Source: Gaiellasilicea sp033857955
GTDB lineage: Bacteria > Actinomycetota > Thermoleophilia > Gaiellales > Gaiellaceae
Assembly: GCA_033857955.1 (NCBI GenBank)
Contig: JAWVCW010000033.1
Span: 1 to 64,000 of the forward strand
DNA length: 64,000 nt
Direction: 5' to 3'
The notes under the pieces: model-generated
What the model saw: only the letters and a program-made list of their open reading frames with translations
Databases searched by the model: none
Told to the model about the DNA's origin: nothing
Made by a program: the position numbers and the translations under genes
In this document: one piece after another, positions 33,248 to 41,895 of the stretch
How positions within the stretch are numbered: position 1 is the stretch's first letter
Layout of the letters: each line of letters opens with the position of its first letter

Positions 33248-34554
33248 TCTTCGAGCCGCTACAGCTGGGGCCGCTGACTCTCAAGAACCGTGTCGTCCGG
33301 TCGAGCGTCGGCGGCCGGTGGGACAACTACGACGGCTCCGGCACCGAGGTGCGGATCAACTGGGAGCTGAAGTTCGCGCGAGCCGGAGTGGGGGCGATCA
33401 TCGCCTCCAACGCGCCGATTCACGCCCGCGGCGGCATCCTTCCCGGCTACGCGCTCATCGACAGCGACGCGCGCATCCCGTTTTGGCGCGAGCTCGGGAG
33501 GCGGGTGCACGAGCACGACTGCGCCTACATCCTCCAGGTCAATCACGCCGGGCGCGAGCGGATCCTCCCGGGCCTCACGTACCGGACCGGCCTCAGCTCG
33601 ACGGACGAGCCGGAGCCGCTGAACGGCTTCCCCTGCGAGCGGATGACCGTCGAGCAGATCCGGGAGGTCGTCGGCATGTACGCGGCAGGCGCCCGGCGCG
33701 CCCGCGAGGCGGGGCTCGACGGGGTAGAGGTGGCAGGCGCCAACGGGATGATGCCGACGCAGTTCCTCTCGTCGGCGATCAACGACCGCAAGGACGAGTA
33801 CGGCGGCTCGCTCGAGAATCGCGCCCGCTTCGGGCTCGAGGTCGTTCGTGCGGTGCGCGCCGCAGTCGGACCCGACTTCTGCATCGGCTACAAGATCAGC
33901 GTCGAGGAGCGGCTCAACGAGCTGCTGCCGTGGCTGAAGCGGGGCAACTCCGTCGCGGAGTCGGTGCAGATGTGCCGCTGGCTCGAGCAGGCAGGCGTCG
34001 ACTACCTGCATATCTCGGCCGGCGCTGGGTTCCCGCACCCACGCAACCCTGCCGGCCGCTTCCCGGCCGCCGAGGTGGTGAAGACCTACGACACCCTGCT
34101 CTCGAGCGGGCGCCACACCTTCCGCAACTACCTCGCGTTCCGCACCTGGCCGCTCAGCCGGATCTTCGCCTGGTGGTGGCAGCGCCCAGGAAGGCGGCTG
34201 GGGATCGAGGGGATCAACCTGACCGCCGCGCGCGCGGTGAAGCAGGCCGTCTCCGTCCCCGTGCTCTGCACCGGCGGGTTCCAGACCGCCTCGGTGATCG
34301 AACGAGCGATCGGGGCCGGCGACTGCGACGGCGTCACGATCGCCCGGCCGCTCGTCGCCAATCCGGACCTCGTTCGCCACTTCGAGGCGGGTCTCGACCG
34401 GCCGCCCCGCCCGTGCACCTACTGCAACAAGTGTCTCTTCAACTTCGTGGAAAACCCGCTCGGCTGCTACGAGGAGGCGCGGTTCGACTCACGTGAGGAG
34501 ATGCTCGCCCAGATCTTCTCGGTCTACGAGCCGAGCGAGACCGTCGCGGCATGA
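33244..34554 (+). CDS. OYE-family flavin oxidoreductase (paralogue 2, active-site His missing)
   Basis: 436 residues, start GTG 33244 overlapping the upstream TGA. It is closely similar to the flanking paralogues (LTLKNRVVRSSVGGRWDNYDGSG, DRKDEYGGSLENRARFGLE, LCTGGFQTASVI) with the same C-terminal Cys motif (PCTYCNKCLFNFVENPLGCY). The catalytic block is changed: DGVEVAGANGMMPTQFLSSA has Ala-Gly-Ala-Asn where the neighbours have His-Gly-x-Asn, and Met-Met replaces Gly-Tyr. Chemistry may differ (isomerisation, or a structural partner role). It probably forms part of a hetero-oligomer with the adjacent copies. Confidence 0.87.
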   Translation: MIFEPLQLGPLTLKNRVVRSSVGGRWDNYDGSGTEVRINWELKFARAGVGAIIASNAPIHARGGILPGYALIDSDARIPFWRELGRRVHEHDCAYILQVNHAGRERILPGLTYRTGLSSTDEPEPLNGFPCERMTVEQIREVVGMYAAGARRAREAGLDGVEVAGANGMMPTQFLSSAINDRKDEYGGSLENRARFGLEVVRAVRAAVGPDFCIGYKISVEERLNELLPWLKRGNSVAESVQMCRWLEQAGVDYLHISAGAGFPHPRNPAGRFPAAEVVKTYDTLLSSGRHTFRNYLAFRTWPLSRIFAWWWQRPGRRLGIEGINLTAARAVKQAVSVPVLCTGGFQTASVIERAIGAGDCDGVTIARPLVANPDLVRHFEAGLDRPPRPCTYCNKCLFNFVENPLGCYEEARFDSREEMLAQIFSVYEPSETVAA

Positions 34555-35867
34555 GCGAGGCTCTGCTCCAGCCGCTCGAGTTTCGCAACCTCACGGTCAA
34601 GAACCGCATCCTTCGCTCCAATCTCTCCGGCCGGTTCGACCACTACGACGGGACGGGGACGCAGGCTCGCATCAACTGGGAGCTGAAGTTCGCCCGTGGC
34701 GGGGTCGGTGCGATCGTCTCCTCGTGGTGCGGAGTCCATCGTCGCGGCTTCATCGTCCCCGGCTACGCCTCGATCGAGACCGACGACCGGATCCCGTTCT
34801 GGCGTGAGCTCGGCCGCCGCGTGCACGAGCACGGCTGCCCGTACATCCTCCAGCTCGCGTTCGGCGGTCGCCAGCGCGACATCAACGGCGTCGAGTTCGA
34901 GCGTGGCTGGAGCTCCACCGACAAGCCGGATCCGCTGCACGGCTTCCAGTGCGAGCGGATGACGAAGTCGCAGATCGCAGAGGTGACCGACGCGTTCGCC
35001 GAGGGAGCGCGCCGGGCCCGGGAGGCGGGTCTGGACGGCGTCGAGATCCACGGCGCGAACGGCTACGTCTTCACCCAGTTCCTCTCCTCGGCGATCAACG
35101 ACCGAGACGACGAGTACGGCGGCTCGCTCGAGAACCGCGCCCGCTTCCTGCTCGAGACCGTTCGTGCGATCCGCGAGCGCGTCGGCGACGACTTCCACCT
35201 GCAGGTCAAGCTCAGCACGACCGAGTACGGCAACGCGTTGATGCCGTGGGCGAAGAAGGGCAACACGATCGAGGACTCGGTCCAGGTTGCCCGCTGGGTC
35301 GAGGAGGCCGGGGCGGACGCGATCCACGTCTCGTCCGGCAACACCTTCCCGCATCCGGACAACCCCGCGGGCTCCTTCTCCGCCAAGGACGTCGTCGCTA
35401 CCTACGACGTGATGCTCTCGAGCGGGATCCACACCTTCCGCAACTACCTGCTGTTCCGCACGTGGCCGTTCTCGCGCATTCTGGAGCGACGGTCCTCGCG
35501 GAGCCCGGACGAGATCGAGGGCGCGAACCTCCGCGATGCGGCCGCGGTCAAGCGGGCGGTGTCGATTCCCGTCCTCTGCACCGGCGGCTTCCAGCGCGCC
35601 TCGACGATCGACGAGGCGATCGGGCGCGGCGACTGCGACGCCGTCACGATCGGCCGCGCGCTGATCGCGACCCCGGACCTCGTGCGCCACTTCGAAGCAG
35701 GAGGTAACGAGCCGCCGAACCCGTGCACGTACTGCAACAAGTGCCTCTACGCGGTGCTCGAGAGCCCGCTCGGCTGCTACGACGAGCGCCGCTACGGGAC
35801 GCGCGAGGAGATGCTGGCCGAGATCCTGTCGGTGTACCACGACGAGCCCGCGGCGGTGACTCCGTGA
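34551..35867 (+). CDS. OYE-family flavin oxidoreductase (paralogue 3)
   Basis: 438 residues, ATGA overlap with paralogue 2. Motifs: LTVKNRILRSNLSGRFDHYDG, YILQLAFGGRQRDINGV, the complete catalytic block DGVEIHGANGYVFTQFLSSAIND, RDDEYGGSLENRARFLLE, LCTGGFQRASTIDEA, and the Cys motif PCTYCNKCLYAVLESPLGCYDE. It lacks the C-terminal FAD/NADPH domains of the dienoyl-CoA reductase family, as do the other two. Three copies in a row that keep coupling overlaps argue for a joint function, perhaps successive double-bond reductions or one complex. Confidence 0.88.
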   Translation: MSEALLQPLEFRNLTVKNRILRSNLSGRFDHYDGTGTQARINWELKFARGGVGAIVSSWCGVHRRGFIVPGYASIETDDRIPFWRELGRRVHEHGCPYILQLAFGGRQRDINGVEFERGWSSTDKPDPLHGFQCERMTKSQIAEVTDAFAEGARRAREAGLDGVEIHGANGYVFTQFLSSAINDRDDEYGGSLENRARFLLETVRAIRERVGDDFHLQVKLSTTEYGNALMPWAKKGNTIEDSVQVARWVEEAGADAIHVSSGNTFPHPDNPAGSFSAKDVVATYDVMLSSGIHTFRNYLLFRTWPFSRILERRSSRSPDEIEGANLRDAAAVKRAVSIPVLCTGGFQRASTIDEAIGRGDCDAVTIGRALIATPDLVRHFEAGGNEPPNPCTYCNKCLYAVLESPLGCYDERRYGTREEMLAEILSVYHDEPAAVTP

Positions 35868-37099
35868 GCACGGCGACGAGGTACGGCAAGGCCGAGTTCC
35901 TGCCGCGCGAGCAGCGCGAGGGGACGGCGCTGTGCCTCTCGGGCGGCGGCTACCGGGCGGCGCTTTTCCACCTGGGGGCGCTGCGCCGGCTGAACGAGCT
36001 CGGGATCCTGGCGCAGGTGGACACGCTCACGTCGGTCTCGGGCGGGAGCATCTTCGCCGCGCAGCTCGCAACGCACCTCGCACGTGAGCCGGGCGCCTGG
36101 CCCGGCGACGGCGGAATCGTCTCGGGTTGGGAGGAGGGGGTCGCCCAGCCGATGCGCGCCTTCACGCGCCGCAACATCCGGACGAAGGCTGCGTTGCGCG
36201 GCTTCCATCCTCTGCGCTGGTTCGACCAGAACGCGGCGATCGACGCCCTGGCGGCGCGCTACGCGGAGGGCCCTGCGCCGGGGCGCCTGGACGAGCTGCC
36301 CGCCCGTCCGCGCTTCGTCATCTGCGCCTCGGACATGCGCTTTCGCGAGCAGTGGGTCTTCGACTCGGCCGGCCGGATCGGCTCGTCTTCGGCAGGCTCG
36401 TTCTCGCCCACCGCGGAGTGGACGCTCGCCCGCGCGGTCGCCGCCTCCTCGTGCGTTCCGGGCGCGTTCCGGGCCATGCGAGTCCGCGACGGTGTCGAGC
36501 AGTTGCAAGACGGCAAGTACGCGGGCCAGGACCGCGAGCGGCTGGTTCGCTCGATCGACCTCGCGGACGGCGGCATCTACGACAACCTCGGGATCGAGCC
36601 GGTCTGGCGTGACCACGCGGTCGTGCTCGTCTCCGACGCAGCGCCGTCGCTGTCCGTGGATCCTCCGATGCGTCCGGTCTGGAGCGCGCTTCGGTATGCC
36701 GTGACCTTGCTCGAGCAGGCGACCGAGGTGCGCAAGCGCTGGCTCCTCGCCAACTTCATGCGCGGCGACATGGCGGGCTCGTACTGGAGCGTCGCGAGCA
36801 AGCCGTCGCACTTCGAGCTCGATCCTCCGCTGCCCGGCTACTCCGACGAGCTCGTGGAGCGGTTCATCTCGCAGGTCCGGATCGACCTCGACGTCTTCTC
36901 CGAAGGAGAGATCGCGGTCCTCGAGAACCACGGCTACTTGATCGCCGAGACCGCGATCCGCAGGCATGCGCCCGAGCTCGCGACCGAGACTCCGCCGCTC
37001 GCGATTCCGCATCCCGACTGGATGGACGAGGAGCGCGCGGCGGCGGCGCTCGCCGACAGCTCCAGGACCCGCTTCTTCTCCCGTCGACTACGAATCTAG
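35864..37099 (+). CDS. Patatin-like phospholipase/acyl hydrolase
   Basis: 411 residues from GTG 35864 (overlap with the previous stop). Patatin blocks: the oxyanion loop ALCLSGGGYRAALFHLGALR, the nucleophile elbow TLTSVSGGSIFAAQLATHL (G-x-S-x-G variant S-V-S-G-G), and the dyad Asp in SIDLADGGIYDNLGIEPVW (DGG). FVICASDMRFREQWVFD is the typical core strand. There is no signal peptide. It probably cleaves acyl esters or phospholipids; in this operon it may release a lipid substrate for the OYE and GMC enzymes. Confidence 0.9.
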   Translation: MSTATRYGKAEFLPREQREGTALCLSGGGYRAALFHLGALRRLNELGILAQVDTLTSVSGGSIFAAQLATHLAREPGAWPGDGGIVSGWEEGVAQPMRAFTRRNIRTKAALRGFHPLRWFDQNAAIDALAARYAEGPAPGRLDELPARPRFVICASDMRFREQWVFDSAGRIGSSSAGSFSPTAEWTLARAVAASSCVPGAFRAMRVRDGVEQLQDGKYAGQDRERLVRSIDLADGGIYDNLGIEPVWRDHAVVLVSDAAPSLSVDPPMRPVWSALRYAVTLLEQATEVRKRWLLANFMRGDMAGSYWSVASKPSHFELDPPLPGYSDELVERFISQVRIDLDVFSEGEIAVLENHGYLIAETAIRRHAPELATETPPLAIPHPDWMDEERAAAALADSSRTRFFSRRLRI

Positions 37100-37112
37100 G
37101 AGGTACGCACCA

Positions 37113-39458
37113 GTGTCCGCCACACCCCGCAGTCCCCGGCTGGCTTCCCCGTTCGAGAACCTCGGCTCGCACTACGACGCGGTCGTCGTGGGCTCGGGTT
37201 ACGGAGCCTCGATCGCGGCCTCCCGGCTGGCGCGCGCTGGGCAGCGGGTCTGCGTGCTCGAGCGCGGGCGGGAGTTCCAGCCGGGCGAGTACCCGGACAC
37301 AACAGTCGAGGCGGCAGCGCAGTTCCAGATGGACGACGAGCACGGGCACTTCGGCTCGAAGACCGGGCTCTTCGACTTCCACGCAAACCAGGACATCGGC
37401 GTCTTCATCGGTTGCGGTCTCGGGGGCACGTCGCTCGTGAATGCTGGCGTCGTCCTCCCGGCCGAGCCGCGCGTGCTGGCGGACGAGGTCTGGCCGCAGG
37501 TGCTCCGCGACGATGCCGACGGGATGCGAGACGGCTACGCGCGGGCGGCCGAGATGCTCCGGCCCGCCTCGTATCCGGACGACTTTCCGCCGCTCGAGAA
37601 GCTCGCGGCCCTCGAAGCGGCGGGCGACAGCCTCGGGGAGCGGTTCTACCGGCCCCCGATCAACGTCAACTACGCCCCTGACGGCGTCAACCACGTCGGC
37701 GTCTACCAGCAGGCCTGCAGGCTGTGCGGCGACTGCGTGAGCGGGTGCAACTACGCCGCCAAGAACACGCTGATCATGAACTACCTCCCCGACGCCCGGA
37801 ATCACGGCGCCGAGATCTATACGCAGATCAAGGTGCGTCACGTCGAGCGGCGCGACGGATGCTGGCTCGTGCACTTCGAGCCGGTCGACTTCGGGCGCGA
37901 GGCCTTCGATGCGCCCGAGATGTTCGTCTCCGCCGGCATCGTCGTGATCGGGGCGGGCGCGCTCGGATCGACGGAGATCCTGCTCCGCTCGCGCGAACGC
38001 GGCCTGCCACTCTCGGGCCGCCTCGGCTCGCGCTTCAGCGGCAACGGCGACTTCCTCGCGTTCGGATACAACACCGACCGTCCGGTCAACGGAATCGGCT
38101 TCGGCGACCACGACGTGGGCGAGCTGCCGGCCGTGGGGCCCTGCATCGCCGGGATCGTCGACATCCGCGAGCAGGACGAGCTGGGGCAGGGGCTCGTGAT
38201 CGAGGAGGGGGTGATCCCCGGTGCGATCTCGGTCGTGCTCGCGAAGGTGTTCGGGATCGCCGCGGGGATGCTCGGCAACGACACCGACGACGGCCTGGCC
38301 GACTTCTACCGCGAGCGCAAGCGCGAGCTCCAGGCACTCCTCGGCGGCGCCTACCGCGGTTCGCTCCACAACACGCTCACGTATCTCGTGATGACGCACG
38401 ACGACTCGAACGGGCAGGTCGTGCTCCAGGACGACCGCGCCCGGGTGAACTGGGCAGGCGTGGGCTCGCAGCCGATCTTCGCCCGCGTCAGCGAGCTGCT
38501 CGAGCGCGCCACCGCCGGCCTCGGGGGCACGTATCTCCGAAATCCGATCTGGACGAAGCTCTTCGGGCACGACCTCGTCACCGTCCATCCACTCGGCGGC
38601 TGCCCGATGGGCGAGGATGCAGCAAGCGGTGTCGTCGACCACAAGGGCCGCGTCTTCTCCGGGACGGAAGGTGAGGGCGTCCACGACGGGCTCTACGTCA
38701 TGGACGGCTCGATCATCCCGCGCTCGCTCGGCGTCAACCCGCTCTTCACGATCTCCGCAGTCGCCGAGCGGGCGTGTGCGCTGATGGCGCTGGACAAGGG
38801 GTGGACGCTCCCGTACGACCTTCCCTCGATGCCCGCGCAGGCCGGAGCGGCGGCAAGGACGGGCGTCCGCTTCACCGAGACGATGCGCGGCTTCCTCTCG
38901 ACCGCCGTGACGGATGACTTCCAACGCGCCGACACGCAGGCCCGCAAGGACGACTCGACCTTCGTCTTCACCCTGACAGTGATCGCCGACGATCTCGATG
39001 CGCTGATCAACGACGTCTCGCATGCGGCGAAGCTGATCGGAACGGTCGAGGCGCCCTCCCTCTCCGAGCATCCGCTCACGGTGACCGACGGCGAGTTCAA
39101 CCTCTTCGTCTCCGACCCGACCGACGTGGGGACGCGGCGGATGCGCTACCGGATGCGGCTCTCCTCCGCCGAGGGAAAGACATACTTCTTCGACGGCTAC
39201 AAGCTGATCCACGATGACGCCGGCATCGACCAGTGGGCCGACACGACGACGCTCTACATCACGGTCTACGAGGGCGAGAGCGACGCCGGCGACCCGGTCG
39301 GCAAGGGCATCCTCCGGATCAAGCCCCAGGATTTCATGCGCCAGATGACGACGATGCAGGTCACGAACGCTCCGGATGCGAAGGCGCGCCTTGCGGCGAC
39401 CGGACGCTACGCCGCCTACTTCACCGGGTCGCTGCGTGACGTGTACGGACGGATCTAG
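37113..39458 (+). CDS. GMC-family (cholesterol-oxidase-like) flavoenzyme with extra C-terminal domain
   Basis: 781 residues from GTG 37113, preceded by AGGAGG. The FAD-binding start is YDAVVVGSGYGASIAASRLARAGQRVCVLERGREF. FIGCGLGGTSLVNAGVVL and the GMC/cholesterol-oxidase element with Cys pairs CRLCGDCVSGCNYAAKNT follow, and the catalytic C-terminal block is VHPLGGCPMGEDAA with GLYVMDGSIIPRSLGVNPLFTISAVAER. After about residue 590 comes a beta-rich domain of roughly 190 residues (RFTETMRGFLSTAV, MRYRMRLSSAEGKTYFFDGYKLI, LYITVYEGES). Cholesterol oxidases convert 3-hydroxy sterols; the true substrate is unknown. It starts 13 bases after the patatin gene. Confidence 0.88.
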   Translation: MSATPRSPRLASPFENLGSHYDAVVVGSGYGASIAASRLARAGQRVCVLERGREFQPGEYPDTTVEAAAQFQMDDEHGHFGSKTGLFDFHANQDIGVFIGCGLGGTSLVNAGVVLPAEPRVLADEVWPQVLRDDADGMRDGYARAAEMLRPASYPDDFPPLEKLAALEAAGDSLGERFYRPPINVNYAPDGVNHVGVYQQACRLCGDCVSGCNYAAKNTLIMNYLPDARNHGAEIYTQIKVRHVERRDGCWLVHFEPVDFGREAFDAPEMFVSAGIVVIGAGALGSTEILLRSRERGLPLSGRLGSRFSGNGDFLAFGYNTDRPVNGIGFGDHDVGELPAVGPCIAGIVDIREQDELGQGLVIEEGVIPGAISVVLAKVFGIAAGMLGNDTDDGLADFYRERKRELQALLGGAYRGSLHNTLTYLVMTHDDSNGQVVLQDDRARVNWAGVGSQPIFARVSELLERATAGLGGTYLRNPIWTKLFGHDLVTVHPLGGCPMGEDAASGVVDHKGRVFSGTEGEGVHDGLYVMDGSIIPRSLGVNPLFTISAVAERACALMALDKGWTLPYDLPSMPAQAGAAARTGVRFTETMRGFLSTAVTDDFQRADTQARKDDSTFVFTLTVIADDLDALINDVSHAAKLIGTVEAPSLSEHPLTVTDGEFNLFVSDPTDVGTRRMRYRMRLSSAEGKTYFFDGYKLIHDDAGIDQWADTTTLYITVYEGESDAGDPVGKGILRIKPQDFMRQMTTMQVTNAPDAKARLAATGRYAAYFTGSLRDVYGRI

Positions 39459-39580
39459 GTGCCAGACTGAAGGAGTGGGCGCGGGCTACGCCATCGTCCG
39501 AATCGACGGCGCCTCCCATGGATGCCGTCGACGAGCGCGAACCGCCCCGACTGCCGTTTCAGGCGTCCGCGGCAGTCCCA

Positions 39581-40633
39581 CTAGCGCTCGAGCTCGTCCA
39601 GCATCAGTGGGAACACGTCCCGGCTCGCGTCCTTGCCGATGAAGACGTCGAGGTGCGCGTAGTCGGGGAGCAGGTGCAAGGCGTGCTTGCCGGGCGCGTG
39701 CCCCTCGAAGAACTGGAACGTACGCACCTGGCTCACCGGCAGGAAGCACCGGTTCCGTGCGCCGGCGAAGAAGACGAACCGCGCGTCGGTCTGCGGCGCC
39801 TGGGCGGCGAAGTCGCGAGGCAGCTCGTCGCGCCCGTCGACCGAGACGAGGTTTCCCTGCTGCACGCAGCTCGCCATCTGGCGGAAGAAGGTCAGCGGCA
39901 CGGCCGCGAACTCGCCCTTGATCCATTCGTGCGTCTCGTCGTTCAGGTTCTCGTGGCGCCACAGCGTCGGCCACCCTGTCCCATAGGTGAAGCTCGCGAT
40001 CCGGCAGACATCGTTGTCGCACTCGTGGTGGGTGAGCTTCACGAAGCCGACCATCGCCTTGGCGCGGAGGTTCGGCGCCTCGATTCCCCACTGCGGGTCC
40101 AGATAGCTGAAGAACGGCCTCACGAGCGGCAGGATCCGGCTGATCTTGAACCTGGAGACCGGCGGGATGACGGTGTGGAGGGAGACCGCGTTCGCCACGA
40201 TCGTCTCGACCTCCGGCACGAGTCCGGCCAGCGCCGACATCATGAAGCTCGTCGAGCCCTGGCAGTGGATGATTGCCTTCACCTTCTCGGCGCCGGTCTC
40301 CTCGACGACCTTTCTCACCGCCGCCGGATGGTCGTGCACCGCCGCCTGGTCAAGTGTCCACTCGTTTGCAGGCACGTCGATGCTGGCGCGCCAGTTCTCG
40401 AGCCAGACGTCGTGGCCTCGTTCGAGCAGCGCGTCGACGATCGTCGTCTGGACCGGGGCGTTGAAGAGGTTCGCGCGCACGCCGGCCCCATGCACGAGCA
40501 GCACGGGGCCGCGCGTGGCCTCGCGCTCGCCGCGAACGTGGACGAGGTTCAGCTCGAGCCCGTCGCCCGCGCGGAAAGGGACGAGGCGGGCATCGTGACG
40601 GGCGTTGGCGTGGTACGGATCGGCGGCGACCAC
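39581..40633 (-). CDS. Alpha/beta hydrolase with Cys at the nucleophile position
   Basis: 350 residues: VLLVHGAGVRANLFNAP is the oxyanion loop. The nucleophile elbow AIIHCQGSTSFMMSALAG reads H-C-Q-G where H-S-x-G is usual, so Cys would be the nucleophile, as in dienelactone hydrolase. VFFAGARNRCFLPVSQVRTF is the acid region and LLPDYAHLDVFIGKDA carries the catalytic His. It converges with the GMC gene, 122 bases from its stop. Long bacterial and fungal GMC proteins of this style can, as I recall, carry a hydrolase domain behind the oxidase; here the parts would be separate genes. Confidence 0.8.
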   Translation of the reverse strand: MVAADPYHANARHDARLVPFRAGDGLELNLVHVRGEREATRGPVLLVHGAGVRANLFNAPVQTTIVDALLERGHDVWLENWRASIDVPANEWTLDQAAVHDHPAAVRKVVEETGAEKVKAIIHCQGSTSFMMSALAGLVPEVETIVANAVSLHTVIPPVSRFKISRILPLVRPFFSYLDPQWGIEAPNLRAKAMVGFVKLTHHECDNDVCRIASFTYGTGWPTLWRHENLNDETHEWIKGEFAAVPLTFFRQMASCVQQGNLVSVDGRDELPRDFAAQAPQTDARFVFFAGARNRCFLPVSQVRTFQFFEGHAPGKHALHLLPDYAHLDVFIGKDASRDVFPLMLDELER

Positions 40634-40664
40634 GATGCAAGACTCGCACGGGGATCGACGGCTT

Positions 40665-41873
40665 TCAACTACCGGTCGGCCTGTCCGGGAGCATCGGCAT
40701 CGACGGCCGCAGCTCGCGGCCGATCAGCACCGCCCGGGTGACGGCCCCAGATCCGAACCGCTCACGCACCTCGTCGAGCGCCGCGTCGAGGGCGATGCCG
40801 CTGTGACGATCGAAGGGCAGGGCGAGCTGCACGGCGGCGTCGTCCTCGAGGTTGGCGACCGCAATCCCGACGAGCGTTAGGCCTCGGCGCTGGATCAGCG
40901 GCATCGCGGCAGCGAGCAGCCAGCGCAGCGTGGTCAGGATCGTCTGGGTGTGGGAGGTGGCCCGAGGCAGCGTGTGGGAGCGGGTGACCCGCGAGAAGTC
41001 GTCGAATCGCAGCCGCAGCACGACGGTGCGGCCGACCCGCCGAGAGGCCCGCATCCGACGGGTGACGCGGTCGACCAGTCCGATCAGCACGACGTCGACG
41101 GTGTCCCAGGTTCTCGGCGAACGACGACCGAGTGCGTGCTGGGACCCGATCGAGCCCCGACGCCGTCCGACCTGCACCGGCCGCGGATCGCGGTTGTGGG
41201 CGAGCGCGTGGAGGTGGCGTCCCGACGCGCGGCCGAGCATGTGCACGAGCGCCTCCCTCGGGATCTCGGCGACCTGGCCGACGGTCCTGATCCCCCGCCC
41301 GTGGAGCTTGCCGGCGGTGATCCGGCCGACACCCCAGAGCCGTTCCACCGGCAGCGGGTGGAGAAAGGAAAGCTCCCCGTCTGGAGGCACGACCAGTAGC
41401 CCGTCGGGCTTGGCGACAGCGCTCGCCACCTTGGCGAGGAACTTCGTCCTCGCCACACCGACCGTGATCGGCAGGCCGACGTGCCCGGCAACGTTGCTTC
41501 GCAGCTGCACCGCGATCTCGGTCGGCGTGCCCGAGATGTGCTCGAGCCCGCGAACGTCGAGAAATGCCTCGTCGATCGACAGCCCTTCCACCAGCGGCGT
41601 CGTGTCGTCGAACACCTCGAAGACCGCCTTGCTCGCCTCGGAGTACGCCGACATCCGCGGCGAGACGAAGAGTGCGCTCGGGCACAGGCAGCGAGCCTCG
41701 CGTCCGCCCATTGCGGTGCGGATGCCATAGGCCCTCGCCTCGTAGCTGGCCGAGAGCACGACCCCCATCCCGACGACGACCGGCCGGCCGCGCAGGCGGC
41801 GATCGTCTCGCTGCTCGACCGACGCGAAGAACGCGTCGAGGTCCGCGTGCAGGATCGTCGCCTCCCGAGGCAC
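40665..41873 (-). CDS. dinB: DNA polymerase IV (Y-family)
   Basis: 402 residues with Y-family blocks: ILHADLDAFFASVEQRDD (first catalytic Asp), VVLSASYEARAYGIRTAMGG, the active-site ETLSIDEAFLDV-like LVEGLSIDEAFLDVRGLE, GVARTKFLAKVASAVAKPDGLLVV, and WGVGRITAGKLHGRGIRTVGQVAE for the helix-hairpin-helix. The little-finger domain ends VVLRLRFDDFSRVTRSHTL. The C-terminus (LIGRELRPSMPMLPDRP) shows no clear beta-clamp peptide. It performs translesion synthesis. It stands alone between unrelated genes. Confidence 0.93.
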   Translation of the reverse strand: MPREATILHADLDAFFASVEQRDDRRLRGRPVVVGMGVVLSASYEARAYGIRTAMGGREARCLCPSALFVSPRMSAYSEASKAVFEVFDDTTPLVEGLSIDEAFLDVRGLEHISGTPTEIAVQLRSNVAGHVGLPITVGVARTKFLAKVASAVAKPDGLLVVPPDGELSFLHPLPVERLWGVGRITAGKLHGRGIRTVGQVAEIPREALVHMLGRASGRHLHALAHNRDPRPVQVGRRRGSIGSQHALGRRSPRTWDTVDVVLIGLVDRVTRRMRASRRVGRTVVLRLRFDDFSRVTRSHTLPRATSHTQTILTTLRWLLAAAMPLIQRRGLTLVGIAVANLEDDAAVQLALPFDRHSGIALDAALDEVRERFGSGAVTRAVLIGRELRPSMPMLPDRPTGS

Positions 41874-41895
41874 GAACAGATGTTCGCATACGCGC

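Noticed and set aside
36864..39212. 782-codon minus-strand frame opposite the patatin and GMC genes
   Set aside because: Antisense shadow of the well-recognised GMC oxidase; no domain visible.
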